This document shows positions 38,124 to 49,600 of a DNA stretch of 64,000 nt, one piece after another. The position numbers and the translations under genes were made by a program. Below the pieces are notes generated by a model. That model did no database searches, was not told the DNA's origin, and saw nothing but the letters and a program-made list of their open reading frames with translations. Position 1 is the stretch's first letter, and every line of letters starts with the position of its first letter. Origin of the DNA: Hydractinia symbiolongicarpus (taxonomy: Eukaryota > Cnidaria > Hydrozoa > Anthoathecata > Hydractiniidae); contig NC_079880.1 in assembly GCF_029227915.1 (NCBI RefSeq), positions 7,938,001-8,002,000 on the forward strand, written 5' to 3'.

Positions 38124-41100
38124 TAACCTTATAAATGTGATAAATGAGACAACTGGTTCCAAGAAATAACATTATTCTTAATTTGAAATGATTGCTGAAC
38201 TTCAGCAATTACAGTGGGCGCTGTGGTAGCTCTTTGTTTAAGAATTTAGATAAATAAGTCATTTTGTACTGTGGAACCAATAGTAGCCGTCACCGCGCGC
38301 TGAAGAAATAGAGACAGTTTCAAAAACTACAGTTCGTTGAATTTCTAACGGTATCAGTCCGTTTGAGGTTCAACGGTTGCATCACTTATTCGTACCAACA
38401 TGTATTTAGCGATATGTTTCTGATATTACTAGGTTGCATTGCTTTTAACAGTGAAACAATTGACTGTGGGACTTAATTGAACTTCTTTGGACTTTAACTT
38501 TATGAGTGTGATAAATGAGACAATTGAACTCCAAGAAATAACATTCTTCTTAATTTGACATAAATGTTGGAACTTAGCGATTACACTGGACGCTCTGGTA
38601 GCCCTTCATTGAAAATTTTAGATAAATAAGTAACTTTATACTGTGGGACCAATCCCAGCCATTAGTGCGCGCTGAAAAAATAGAGACAGTTTCAAAGACT
38701 ATATTTCATTGACTTTCTAACGGTAATAGTCCATCTCAGTTACAACGGTTGCGTCACATATTCGTACCAACATGTATTTAGCGGCATTTTTCTGATATTA
38801 CTAGGTTGCATCGCTTTTAACAGTGAAACGATTGACTGTGGGACTTAATTGATCTGATTTTGGACTGTGACCTTATAAATGTTATAAAATGAGACAATTG
38901 TACTGCAAGAAGTAACATTCTTCTTAATTTGACATGATTGTCGTAAGTCAGCGATTACACTTGGCGCTGTGGTAGCGCTTCATTTAAAATTTAGATAAAT
39001 AAGTAACATTTTACTGTGGGACCAATCGTAGCCGTTAGTGGGCGCTGACGAAGTAGAGACATTTTCAAAAACTGAAATTCATTGACTTTCTAGCGGTGTC
39101 AATCCGTTTGAGTTACAAGGGTTGCGTCACATATTTGTGCAAACATGTGTTTAGCGATATTTTTTTTATATTACTAGGTTGCATCGCTTTTAACAGTGAA
39201 ACGATTGACTATGGGACATTATTAAACTGATTTTGGACTGTGACCTTATAAATGTGATAAATGAGACAACTGGACTCCAAGAAATAACGTTAATCTTAAT
39301 TTGAAATGATTGCTGAACTTCAGCAATTACACTGTGCGCTGTGGTAGCTCTTTATTTAAAAATTGAGATAAGTAAGTCATTCTGTACTGTGGAACCAATA
39401 GTAGCCGTTAGCGCGCGCTGAAGAAATAGAGACAGTTTCAAATACTGCATTTCATTGACTTTCTAACGGTATCAGTCTGTTTGAGTTGCAACCGTTGCGT
39501 CACATATTCGTACCAACATGCATTTAGCGATATTTTTGTGATATTGCTAGGTTGCATCGCTTTTAACAGTGAAACGATTGACTCTGGGACTTAATTGAAC
39601 TACTTTGGACTTTGGCTTTATGAATGTTAAAAATGAGACAAATGAACTCCAAGAAATAACATTCTTCTAAATTTCACATGATTGCTTGAACTCACGGATT
39701 ACATTGTGGTAGCACTTTTTTTAAAGATGTAGATAAATAAGTCACTTTTTACTGTGGCACCAATCCTAGCCATTAGAGTGCGCTGAAGAAATAGAGACAG
39801 TTTCAAAAACTACATTTCATTGACTTTCTAACGGTATCAGTCTGTTGGAGTTACAACCGTTGCATCACATGTTCGCTCCAACATGTTTTAAGCGATATTT
39901 GTCCGATATTACTAGGTTTCATCGCTTTTAACAGTGAAACGATTGACTGTGGTACTTAATGAACTGATTTTGTACATTGACCTTACAAATGTGTTAAATG
40001 ATATAATTGGACTCCAAGAAGTAATATTCCTCCTAATTGGACATGAATGCTGGAACTCAGCGATTACACCGGGTGCTGTGGTAGAGCTTTATTTAGAAAT
40101 TGAGATAAATAAGACATTGTTTTACGGTGGGACCAATCCTAGTCGCTAGCGCGGGCTGAAAAACTAGAGATACTTTCAAAAACCACGATTCATTGTCTTA
40201 CTAACGTTATCAATCCGTTTCAGTTACAACCGTTTTGTCACATATTCGTACCAACATGTATTAAACGATATTTGTCCCATATTACTAGGGTCCATCGCTT
40301 TTAACAGTGAAACGATTGACTGTGGTACTTAATGAACTCATTTTGGACTTTGACCTTACAAATGTGATAAATGAGATAATTGGACTCCAAAAATAACATT
40401 CTCCTTAATTTGACATGGTTGCTGGAATTCCGCGATTACACTGGGCGCTATGGTAACACTTCATTTAAAATTTAGATAAATAAGTCATTTTTTATTGTGA
40501 GACCAATCCTAGCCGTTGGCCCACGCTGAATAAATAGAGACAGTTCAAAACCTACATTTCATTGACTTTCTAGCCGCATCAATCCGTTTGAGTGTCAACG
40601 GTTGCGTCACATGTTCATACCAAGATGTATTTACTGATATTCTTCCGATAATTTTAGGTTGTACTGCTTTCAACAGTGAAACGATTGACTGTGGGACTTA
40701 ATTGAACTGCTTTGAAATTTGACTTTATGAATGTGATAAATGAGACAATTAAACTCAAAGAAATAACATTCTTCTTAATTTGACATGATTGCTTGAACTT
40801 AGCGATTGCACTGTGATAGCGTTTTATTTAAAAATGTAGATAAAAAGGTCACTTTTTACTGTGGGACCAATCCTGGCCGCTAGTGCGCGCTGAAAAAATA
40901 AAGACAGTTTCAAAGACTACATTTCATGGACTTTCAAACGGTATTAGTCCGTTTCAGTTACAACGGTTGCGTCACATATTCGTACTAACAGGTATTCAGC
41001 GATATTTTTCTCATATTACCAGGTTGCGTCGCTTTTATCAGTGAAACGATTTACTGTGGGACTTAATTAAACTGACTTTGGACTGTGACTTTATGAATCT

Positions 41101-41652
41101 GATAAAGAGCCAATTGGACTCAAAGAAATATCATTCTTCTTAACTTGACTTAATTGCTGGAAGTCAGCGATTACACTGTAGTAGCACTTTATTTAAAATT
41201 GTAGATAAGTAAGTCATCTTTTGCTGTGGGACCAATCCTATCCGTTAGCGTGCGCTGAAGAGATAGAGACAGTTCTAAAAACTACATTTCATTGACTTTC
41301 TAACGTTATCAATCCGTTTCAGTTACAACCGTTGCGTCACATATTCGCACCAACATGTATTAAGCAATATTTGTCCGATATTTCTAGGTTGCATCGCTTT
41401 TAACAGTGAAACGATTGACTGTGGTACTGAATGAACTCATTTTGGACTTTGACCTTACAAATGTAATAAATGAGATAATTGGACTCCAAGAAATAATATT
41501 CCTCCTAATTGGACATGATTGCTGGAACTCAGCGATTACACCGGGTGCTGTGGTAGAGCTTTATTTAGAAATTTAGATAAATAAGACATTGTTTTACGGT
41601 GGGGCCTATCCTAGTCGTTAGCGCGCGCTGAAGAAATAGAGACAGTATGAAG
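38124..41652 (-). repeat. Satellite array, reverse orientation, strand switch to copia element
   Basis: About 9.5 monomers that read as the reverse complement of the forward family, for example TGGACTTTGACCTTATAAAT and GCGCTGTGGTAGCGCT. The switch is abrupt: forward sequence ends in ACATGTTAGTACG and reverse sequence begins TAACCTTATAAATGTGATAA. Monomers here are more diverged than in the later reverse array. A three-monomer register of about 1,118 bp links 38,191 and 39,309. Confidence 0.95.
39670..40397 (-). repeat. Right arm of an inverted duplication
   Basis: Reverse-complement partner of 37,245-37,974 at about 98% by eye where compared. The inner boundary is marked by the loss of shared variants just inside AAATTTCACATGATT, and the outer boundary by the shared short form CCAAAAATAACATT. 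The symmetry centre is about 38,822, some 700 bp to the right of the strand switch. Confidence 0.9.
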
Positions 41653-41866
41653 TGTTAAGTAACAATAATGAGTTACTTTGTTTGTCTCACTTGATTACTC
41701 AGCGGTATCACAAACACAACCAGCAGGAACACAACAACACTACTTGATCCGTAACACAACAACACAACTGGATATCAACACAACTGCACAACCACTTGAG
41801 GCCCCACCAAGAATATTCACTATTGTTTACAGTTTATATTATGGAGACAACATATTAATATCAACA
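41653..41866 (-). repeat. Copia 3' LTR
   Basis: A 214-bp repeat of 46,302-46,514, ending TGTT...AACA on either strand. It is rich in ACAACAC-type strings on the plus strand. Being downstream of the RNase H end and adjacent to the polypurine tract identifies it as the 3' LTR. Confidence 0.95.
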
Positions 41867-42000
41867 ATCTCCCTTCTCTTTCTTCAATTAGTGAATGTTG
41901 GTGAGAATCTGTGTCTTCTCATTTTGATTAGTCTTTTTCATTTACTGTAAATCAACTCAATCATATGTACACTATTTACAAACTTTTTCACTTTCTCAGC
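41867..42000 (-). other. Copia 3' untranslated region with polypurine tract
   Basis: Lies between the pol stop codon and the 3' LTR. At 41,868-41,885 the minus strand is an unbroken 18-base purine run (GAAGAAAGAGAAGGGAGA), the primer for plus-strand DNA synthesis. No other feature is seen. Confidence 0.9.
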
Positions 42001-42452
42001 TTATAGCCGAGCCTCTGCAATTGCTTGCAAACGTCGACTTGACGAAGCTCCATTCTTTGTCATTGGATCTGCTATTTGGTCTTTTGTTGTTATCCAATTA
42101 AGTTTTGAAATTTCTTTCTTTTCTATCATTTCTTTCAAGATAGCATGTCGACTCTTAATCTTCTGTGCAAAATACCTTTACTGTAATGTGCAGCATCTAC
42201 CAAAGACTTGCAATCCGTATAACATTCCATCGCAATCTGGAGCCCTTTGCCATCAAAGACAACATCTCGAATAATACTCGATAACCAGTATGACGATTCT
42301 GCAGCTTCTATAAGAGCTAAAGTTTCTCCTGATAGTGTACTTTTGACAACTCGTCTAACTCTTTTTGACTGCCAAGCTAAGGGGATGGTAATTGACTTAT
42401 CTTTGTTACTTAGGAAGATAACATAACCGCCTTGTGAACCTCCATCACTCAA
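42001..42452 (-). pseudogene. Copia RNase H domain and C-terminus, broken
   Basis: Encodes the RNase H that removes template RNA during reverse transcription. The first catalytic Asp lies in a YSDAS string just upstream near 42,475, in the frame that is entered at about 42,480. The rest follows as GGSQGGYVIFL, TLSGETLAL (Glu), CYTDCKSL (Asp) and RLRVDM (Asp). A 1-nt loss near 42,145 shifts the frame; the C-terminal tail then continues in another frame through WITTKDQIADPMTK to a TAA at 42,001-42,003, the natural end of pol. The domain is complete in content but split. Confidence 0.9.
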
Positions 42453-42765
42453 ATTCCCATACGAAGCATCACTATAACAAATAATTTGGCTTTTTCAATA
42501 TTGCCTACGCTTGGAAAGTGGAGTGCAACATCATTTTTCTTCACTTTACATAAAACTTTGTTTAAATATGTCAGGTCACCAATAGTAGCTTTGTTTACAA
42601 TTCCCATCAGCTGACAACAATCAAACAATATGTCTGGTCTTGTCTGAGTAGCTACCCAATTTAATTGACCAATTAATTGTCTCATCTTTTTCTTTTCCTC
42701 ATCACTTAAACCGTCTGATTTGGACAATAATCTCTTTTTAGGTAGATAAATTTCTTGGATACTAT
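42449..42765 (-). pseudogene. Copia reverse transcriptase to RNase H connection, broken
   Basis: The thumb/connection part of pol. Clear copia strings are MRQLIGQLNWVATQTRPDI and GDLTYLNKVL. It is separated from the palm by an extra AT dinucleotide in ATATAT near 42,770, which introduces a stop, and from RNase H by a frame change near 42,480. Confidence 0.88.
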
Positions 42766-43335
42766 TTACATATATGATATCTGATCTAACATTATCTCGT
42801 TATCTTTACAACTGAGGTTTATACCAAGGTATTTGAACGCAACTGATTTTTCTACACCAACTTGAAAGATTTTTCTTATCTCTTCAATAACCTCTCTCTC
42901 AAAATATTCGCTCCCTCCCCAACAAAAATCATCAACATGTGTAGAAATAATACCTGCTAGTTTACCATTGTGGTGCCAATAAAATAAACCAGGGTTATAT
43001 TTACATACTTTAACATTCAATTTGGTAAGTTCTTCATAAACCTTAAGATACCAAGTCCTTGAAGCATCGTTTAATCCATAAACACATGTCTTTAATTTCC
43101 ATACTGTTCCCTCTTTGTAGGCTTCCTTGGGTGGACGTATATACAATTCTCTGTCAATAGGCTTTCCTTGAAGAAATGCTGCTTTAATGTCAATAGAATG
43201 GCATGTCCAATTCATGACAGACATAATAGCAAACATAATCCTAAGTGACTCTTTGCAGCAGGTCGGAGAATCTGTTTGTACATCTGCTTTATCTTCAAAT
43301 TCTCTTGCTACTAACCTTGCTTTAAATTTGGCCAA
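42766..43335 (-). pseudogene. Copia reverse transcriptase palm and fingers, broken
   Basis: The polymerase core (RVT_2 type). In this piece the substrate-strand motif KARLVAREF is at residues 5-13, QTDSPT at 20-25, palm motif A SIDIKAAFLQG at 47-57 (Asp 49), VYGLNDASRTWY at 85-96 and the catalytic HVDD at 133-136, where many relatives have YVDD. The active-site aspartates are intact. A frame break near 43,322, next to GGCCAAATTT, separates it from its N-terminus. Confidence 0.93.
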
Positions 43336-44478
43336 CCAGACTGGTCACATTTCTTGGTAATCACCCATCTCGTCGATATCAATGATTGCTTAGACACTGG
43401 AACCTTTTCATAAACATTGTTTTTGATCCAATTTTTCAGCTCATTTGTTTTTGCTTGCTTAATTAATTCAGTCTCTGTGCTGTCAACTAACAGTATCTCT
43501 TCACTATTTGATGGACTAATTTCTTTATTTATTCTTTCTATTTTTGATATTCCCTTTTTCATATCAATATATTCTGTAGAGCCATCTTTATGGCGAACAT
43601 TCCAAAAATCTTTATATTTTCCTCCCTGAGCCTTTCCAACTTTTCCAGCTCTTGAAATTACTTCAACTTCTTTCAATTGCAAATCTTCATTTGTTGCAAT
43701 GCGTATTTTCATCTTTGGTTTTAATTTAACAACATCATTTTCAGCATCATCATTTTCACTGTTAGCATTGACATTCTGCTGTTCGCTTACATCTTTATTG
43801 TGTTCCACATTTTCTAATTTGCTTACTTCATCAATAGGATTTATACTATCAAAGTCATCATCATTTCTCCTCATTTCTTCTTCTTTAATAGTATTTTCAG
43901 TATCTTCAAAGTGTACATTGTCCTCTTCCAGTGTAACAGCATCTACATCATCCTCATCATTTTCACTGTATACATCATCATCTTCTGGTGCAAGATGTTT
44001 CATAAACTGTTCTGTGTTTGTTTCAGGTTTCGGTGTGTCATCAGAAACTATTCTCTCTTGACCTTTCTCATGCATTAAATTGCATGGATGCACACGAATG
44101 TGTCGACTTCCATGTTTTACCAAAACTTGCTGACTTTCAAAACCTATAACTGTACCTGGGCCATGCCAATGTTTGTCGTCTTTTCTTCGATAATAGACTT
44201 AATCGCCATTCATGTATTTCACATTTCCAGAAGGTCTAATTTGATGTCTCAAAGCTCGTCGTATCTTTTCTGATGACTCGTTTTCGATATATGCCCGTCT
44301 TGCTGCATGCATAGCATTTAAATTTTTCGCTACTACTTGACTAGCAGTTTTACTTTCCATTGCAGGTGGCTTATTTGTCAATATGCATGGTATATTGGGG
44401 TTCTTGCCAAAACGTAATTGGTTTGGACTGTAGCCATTGTAATTTGCAAGTGAGTTGCCTTTCAACTATTCCGTTACT
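43311..44478 (-). pseudogene. Copia integrase C-terminus, acidic linker and reverse transcriptase start
   Basis: One frame from 44,465 to 43,311 with an in-frame TAA at 44,199-44,201. It begins after the integrase glutamate motif with NSLANYNGYSPNQL, continues through the copia integrase tail HWHGPGTVIGFESQQVLVKH and VHPCNL, then a strongly acidic, low-complexity linker of about 100 residues rich in Asp and Glu, and ends in the start of the reverse transcriptase, ELKNWIKNNVYEKV and STRWVITKK. Between GIVER (near 44,462) and NSLANYNGYSP about 30 residues that relatives have are missing and the frame changes, so an internal deletion of the order of 90 bp is inferred. Confidence 0.88.
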
Positions 44479-46283
44479 CTATGGACTCTCTGCAGCAGTG
44501 GTTACAACCCTAATGTTAAATTTTTCACAGAAATCAATGAATTCACTGTTATCGAACTCCCCGCCATTGTCAACCATGAACTTCCCTGCACAGCCAAATG
44601 TTCCTATCCAGATTTCAAATATCTTTTTGAAAATCACTTCTTTTCGTTTTCTATGTATGACAGTAGCAGCACTATACTTCGTAAAAGTATCAATTAAATG
44701 TAAAAAACATGTTTTTGTATTGCCATCTGTCCACTCTTTTAGGTCCATTGCTACAAAGTCATTAAAGTCATTGGACATACGCAAACCCACCATAGGTCTT
44801 GGGGATAGTTTCTTGTACTTGAAACATGTCTCGCATTTCTGTGATATATGGTCAATCAATGTATGTAACTTCTTATCCTCAACACCTGCATCCCGAAGTA
44901 ACTTATTTAAACGTTCTGGTGGCGGATGACTAAATTGTTTATGAAGTTTAACAATGTCTTTTATTCTTTCGGTTTCATATTTCATAGCGAAACTCTTTGA
45001 ATACAGAACTATTTCTTCCGCATCCACACTTGAAATATCATCAAATTCAAATATTCTTTTGCCTAAAGGGATACAATAGTGTCCTGAGGATGTGAGAAAC
45101 ACCTTTTGCTTCATTCCCAGAATTTCTATTGTGTCCTTTGAAAAATCTATTTTTGTGCCTGCTTTCTTCATGGCATCTTTACTAAAAGGTAGTGACAAAT
45201 CTCCTTTCACAACATCTGCTACGATATTGATATTAGTATCTCCAATTCTGGCTGGCAATTTCATTTGTTTAATAGATCTCATTTCATTTCCATCTCCAAA
45301 CCTAAATATTGTATTACTTTGTGACTCTGTGACATGATTAAGTTCATTATCACCCAATGTCTCTAAATATTCTTTCAGCCAACTTTCTCCACAAACAGTT
45401 TGTGAACAGCCTGAATCCAGAACAGCAGCGCTTAATGTTTCACCCATAAATACATACATTACCTCTGTATACAATGTTACATTCACTTCCTCTTTCTTTT
45501 TCTTTTTCTTTCTATTTTCGTATGAGTCTGGGCAATCTCTTTGCCAATGAAACACAGATCCACAAATGTTACATCTCGATATTTCTCCATTTATATCCAC
45601 AGGATTTCTTTGACGATTACCTTTACTATTTCTGTCGGCAGTAGGTCTTGTGTAGTTGGTCGCACCTCTAAAGTATCTTCCTCTTCCTCTAAAATACTGA
45701 TGACTGCCATGATAAGTCGGTTCTAACTTAAAATCATTTACATTGACTCTATCCTGTTTAACTATATCACCAAAGATCCTCTTCAGTTGATTTTTCATTC
45801 CGGAAAATGTGAGTTCAGTAATAGTTGCTTTTACCAGTCGTTCTTGTTCCTCAGGTAGTCTTGCGTTTGCCAAAAGTTTATATGCTAAAATTCCATCCGG
45901 TAATTCCATGCCATATTGCTTAGCTTTGTTGTGTAAGCGTTCAAACTCAATTACATATTGTTTCATTGTCATTTCTTTAGTTTTGAACATTTTTTCAAAA
46001 TTATCATAGTTAGTAAAAGCTAATTGTAACGTGTCTTTTTTAAATAAGCTGTCAAGAGTTTCTATTACTTCGTCAACACCATTATCTGCATTAAGAGTCC
46101 CAATGTTCATTTCAAGAACTGCATCTCTAGCTTTACCTTCAAGTGTAAGAAAAATAGCAGCAGCATGTTTCTTTTTATCAACATTTGTAAAAATTTGCAA
46201 ATTTTTATCTCCTTTTTCCAGCTTGCTTATGAAATGTCCTCACTTAACGTTGGCGGGGCCTTGTAATCTTTACTTGAAGCCAT
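44479..46283 (-). pseudogene. Copia gag, protease and integrase core, broken
   Basis: Start ATG at 46,281-46,283, a few bases after the primer site. Codon 19 is TAA (46,227-46,229) and one base is lost near 46,200; after that the frame is open for 573 residues. These show the gag helical region (FLTLEGKARDAVLEM at 17-31), an RG-rich patch (171-180), a CCHC zinc knuckle (C210, C213, H218, C223), the protease DSG (262-264), the integrase HHCC zinc site (H420, H425, C456, C459), and integrase Asp 486 and Asp 544 (DNGGEF). A TAG at 44,479-44,481 interrupts just before the catalytic Glu, which lies 35 residues after Asp 544, the expected D,D35E spacing. The product would be the virus-like particle shell, processing enzyme and integrase. 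Confidence 0.94.
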
Positions 46284-46287
46284 TATT

Positions 46288-46299
46288 CCTCTGCCACCA
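46288..46299 (-). other. Candidate copia primer-binding site
   Basis: TGGTGGCAGAGG on the minus strand, starting two bases inside the 5' LTR. It begins TGG, as sites complementary to a tRNA CCA end do, and resembles the initiator-Met site TGGTATCAGAG of many copia elements. The tRNA partner was not checked. Confidence 0.7.
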
Positions 46300-46301
46300 T
46301 T

Positions 46302-46514
46302 TGTTAAGTAACAATAATGACTTACTTTGATTGTCTCACTTCATTACTCAGCGGTATCACAAACACAACCAGCAGGAACACAACAACAAACTTGATCCGT
46401 AACACAACAACACAACTGGATATCAACACAACTGCACAACCACTTGAGGCCCCACCAAGAACATTAACTATTGTCTACAGTCTATATTATGGAAACAACA
46501 TATTAATATCAACA
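46302..46514 (-). repeat. Copia 5' LTR
   Basis: A 213-bp partner of 41,653-41,866. About nine substitutions and one 1-nt indel separate the two. As the 5' LTR it would carry the element's promoter; no convincing TATA position is claimed. Confidence 0.95.
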
Positions 46515-46616
46515 TCAAAAACTACATTTCCTTGACTTTCTAAGGGTATTAGTCCGTTTCAGTTACAACGGTTGCGTCACATATTCATACTAACAGGTAT
46601 TCAGCGATATTTTTCT

Positions 46617-49600
46617 GATATTACCAGGTTGCGTCGCCCTTATCAGTGAAACGACTGACTGTGGGCCTTAATTGAGATGATTTTGGACTTTCACCTTACA
46701 AATGTGATAAATGAGATAATAGGACTGCAAGAAATACCATTCTTCATAATTGGACATGATTACTGTAACTCAGTCATTACACTGGGCGATGTGGTAGCGC
46801 TTTATTTAAAAATTTATATCAGTAAGACATTTTTCATTGTGGGACCAATCCTAACCCTTAAAGAGGGCTAAAGAAATATGGACAGTTTCAGAAACTTCAG
46901 TTCATTGATTTTCTAACGGTATCAATCCGTTTAAGTTACAACTGTTGCGTCACACAGTCGTACTAACAGCTATTCAGCGATATTTTTCTGATATTACCAG
47001 GTTGCATTGCTTTTAACAGTGAAACGATTGATTGTGGGAATTAATTAAACTGACTTTGGACTTTGACCTTATAAATATGATAAATAATACAATTGGACTC
47101 CAAGAAAAAACCTTCTTCTTAATTTGAAAGGATTGCTGGAAATCAGCGATTACACTGCGCGCTGTGGTAGGGCTTTATTTAGAAATTTAGATAAATGAGT
47201 CATTTTTTGCGGTGGCACCAATCCTAGCCGTTAGCGCGCACTGAAGAAATAGAGACAGTTTCATAAACTACATTTCATTGACTTTCTGAAGGTATCAATC
47301 CGTTTGAGTTACAACAGTTGCGTCACATATTCGTACCAACATGTACTTACTAATGTTTTTCCGATATTACTAGGTTGCGTCGCTTATAACAGTGAAACGA
47401 TTGACTGTGGTACTTAATGAACTGATTCTGAACTTTGACCTTACAAATGAGATAAATAAGATAATTGGACTCCACGAGATAATATTCTCCTTATCTGGAC
47501 ATGACTGCTGGAACTCAGCAAATATACTGGGCGCTGTGGTAGCGCTTCATATAGAAATTTAGATTAATCAGACATTTTTTACGGTGGGACCAATCCTAGC
47601 CGTTAGCGCGCGCTGAAGATTTAGAGACAGTTTCAGAAACTTCATTTTAGTGATTTCCTAACGGTATCAATCCCTTTGAGTTACAATAAGTGCGTCACAT
47701 ATTCGTACCAACATGTACCTAGTGATGTTTTTCTGATAATACTAGGTTGCATCGTTTTTAACAGAGCAACGATTGACTGTTGGACTTAATTTAGCTGATT
47801 TTGGACTTTGACCTTTTAAGTGTGATAAATGAGACAACTGGAATCCAAGAAATAACATTCTTAATTTGAAATGATTGCTGGAACTCATCGATTACACTGG
47901 GCGCTGTGATAGCGCTTTGTTTAGAAATTTAGATTAATCCGATATTTTTTACGGTGGGGCCAATCCTAGTCGTTAGCACGCGCTGAAGAAATAGAGACAG
48001 TTTCAGAAACTTTATTTTAGTGATTACCTAACGGCAACAGTCCCTTTGAGTTACAACGATTGCGTCACATAGTCGTACCAACATGTATTTAGTGATATTG
48101 TTCTGATAATACTAGGTTGTATCGTTTTTAACAGAGCAACAATTGACTGTGGGACTTAATTAAGCTGATTATGGACTTTGACCTTATAAATGTGATAAAT
48201 GAGACAACTGGAATCCAAGAAATAACATTCTTCTTCATTTGGCATGATTCCTGCAACTCAGCAACTACACAGGGCGCTGTGGTAGCGCTTTATTTAGAAA
48301 TTCAGATTAATCAGACATTTTCACAGTGGTACCAATCCAAGCCGTTAGAGAGCGCTGAAAAAGTAGGGAAAGTTTCAGAAGCTTCACTTCATTGACTTTC
48401 TAACGGTATCAATCCATTTGAGTTACAACGGTTGCGTCACATATTCGTACCAACATGTATTTAGTGATATTTTTACGATATCACTTGGTTGCATCGCTTT
48501 TAACAGTGCTACGATTCACTGTGGCACTTAATTGAACTGATTTTGCACTTCGACCTTATAAATGTGATAAATGAGTCATTTGGACTCCAAGAAGAAGCCT
48601 TCATCTTAATTTGAAATGATTGCTGAAACTCAGCGATTTCACTACGCGCTGTGGTAGCGCTTTATTTTGAAGTATAGAGAAATAAGTCATTTTTTACGGT
48701 GGCACCAATCCTAGCCGTTAGCGCGCGCTGATGAAATAGAGACAGTTTCAAAAACTACATTTCATTGACTTTCTAACGGTATCAATCCGTTTGAGTTACA
48801 ACCGTTGTGTCACATATTCGTACCTACATGCATTAAGCGATATTTTTCCGATTTTACTAGGTTGCGTCGCTTATAACAGTGCTACGATTCACTGTGGCAC
48901 TTAATTGAACTGATTTTGGACTTTGACCTTATAAATGTGATAAATGAGACAACTGGAATCCAAGAAATAACATTCTTCTTTATATGGCATGATTGCTGCA
49001 ACTCAGCGATTACACTGGGCGCTGTAGTAGCGCTTCATATAGAAATTTAGATAAATAAGTCATTTTTTACGGTGGCACCAATCCTAGCCATTAGCGCGCG
49101 CTGATGAAAAAGAGACAGTTTCAAAAACTACATTTCATTGACTTTCTAACGGTATCAATCCGTTTGAGTTCCAACCCGTTGCGTCACATATTCGTACCAA
49201 CATGTACTTACTAATGTTTTTCCGATATTACTAGGTTGCGTCGCTTATAACAGTGAAACGATTGACTGTGGTACTTAATGAACTGATTCTGAACTTTGAC
49301 CTTACAAATGAGATAAATAAGATAATTGGACTCCACGAGATAATATTCTCCTTATCTGGACATGACTGCTGGAACTCAGCAAATATACTGGGCGCTGTGG
49401 TAGCGCTTCATATAGAAATTTAGATTAATCAGACATTTTTTACGGTGGGACCAATCCTAGCCGTTAGCGCGCGCTGAAGATTTAGAGACAGTTTCAGAAA
49501 CTTCATTTTAGTGATTTCCTAACGGTATCAATCCCTTTGAGTTACAATAAGTGCGTCACATATTCGTACCAACATGTACCTAGTGATGTTTTTCTGATAA

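Larger units (their letters stand above)
41653..46514 (-). mobile_element. Full-length but decayed Ty1/copia LTR retrotransposon
   Basis: A 4.86-kb element inserted in a reverse satellite monomer between GACAG and CAAAAACTACATTTC. It has two ~214-bp LTRs with TGTT...AACA ends, a candidate tRNA primer site next to the 5' LTR, a polypurine tract next to the 3' LTR, and one gag-pol reading path in the order gag, protease, integrase, reverse transcriptase, RNase H. Integrase before reverse transcriptase is the copia order. LTRs differ at about nine positions plus one 1-nt indel, about 4-5%, so it is not a recent insertion. At least three in-frame stops, five frame breaks and an internal deletion disable it. 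The flanks show no perfect 5-bp target duplication (TGAAG versus TCAAA). Confidence 0.96.

Noticed and set aside
43369-46535. Plus-strand open frames opposite the copia element, including a serine-rich one at 43,699-44,061
   Set aside because: They are antisense shadows of gag-pol; the serine-rich one mirrors the acidic linker. The LTR frames at 41,678-41,950 and 46,317-46,535 are likewise not genes.
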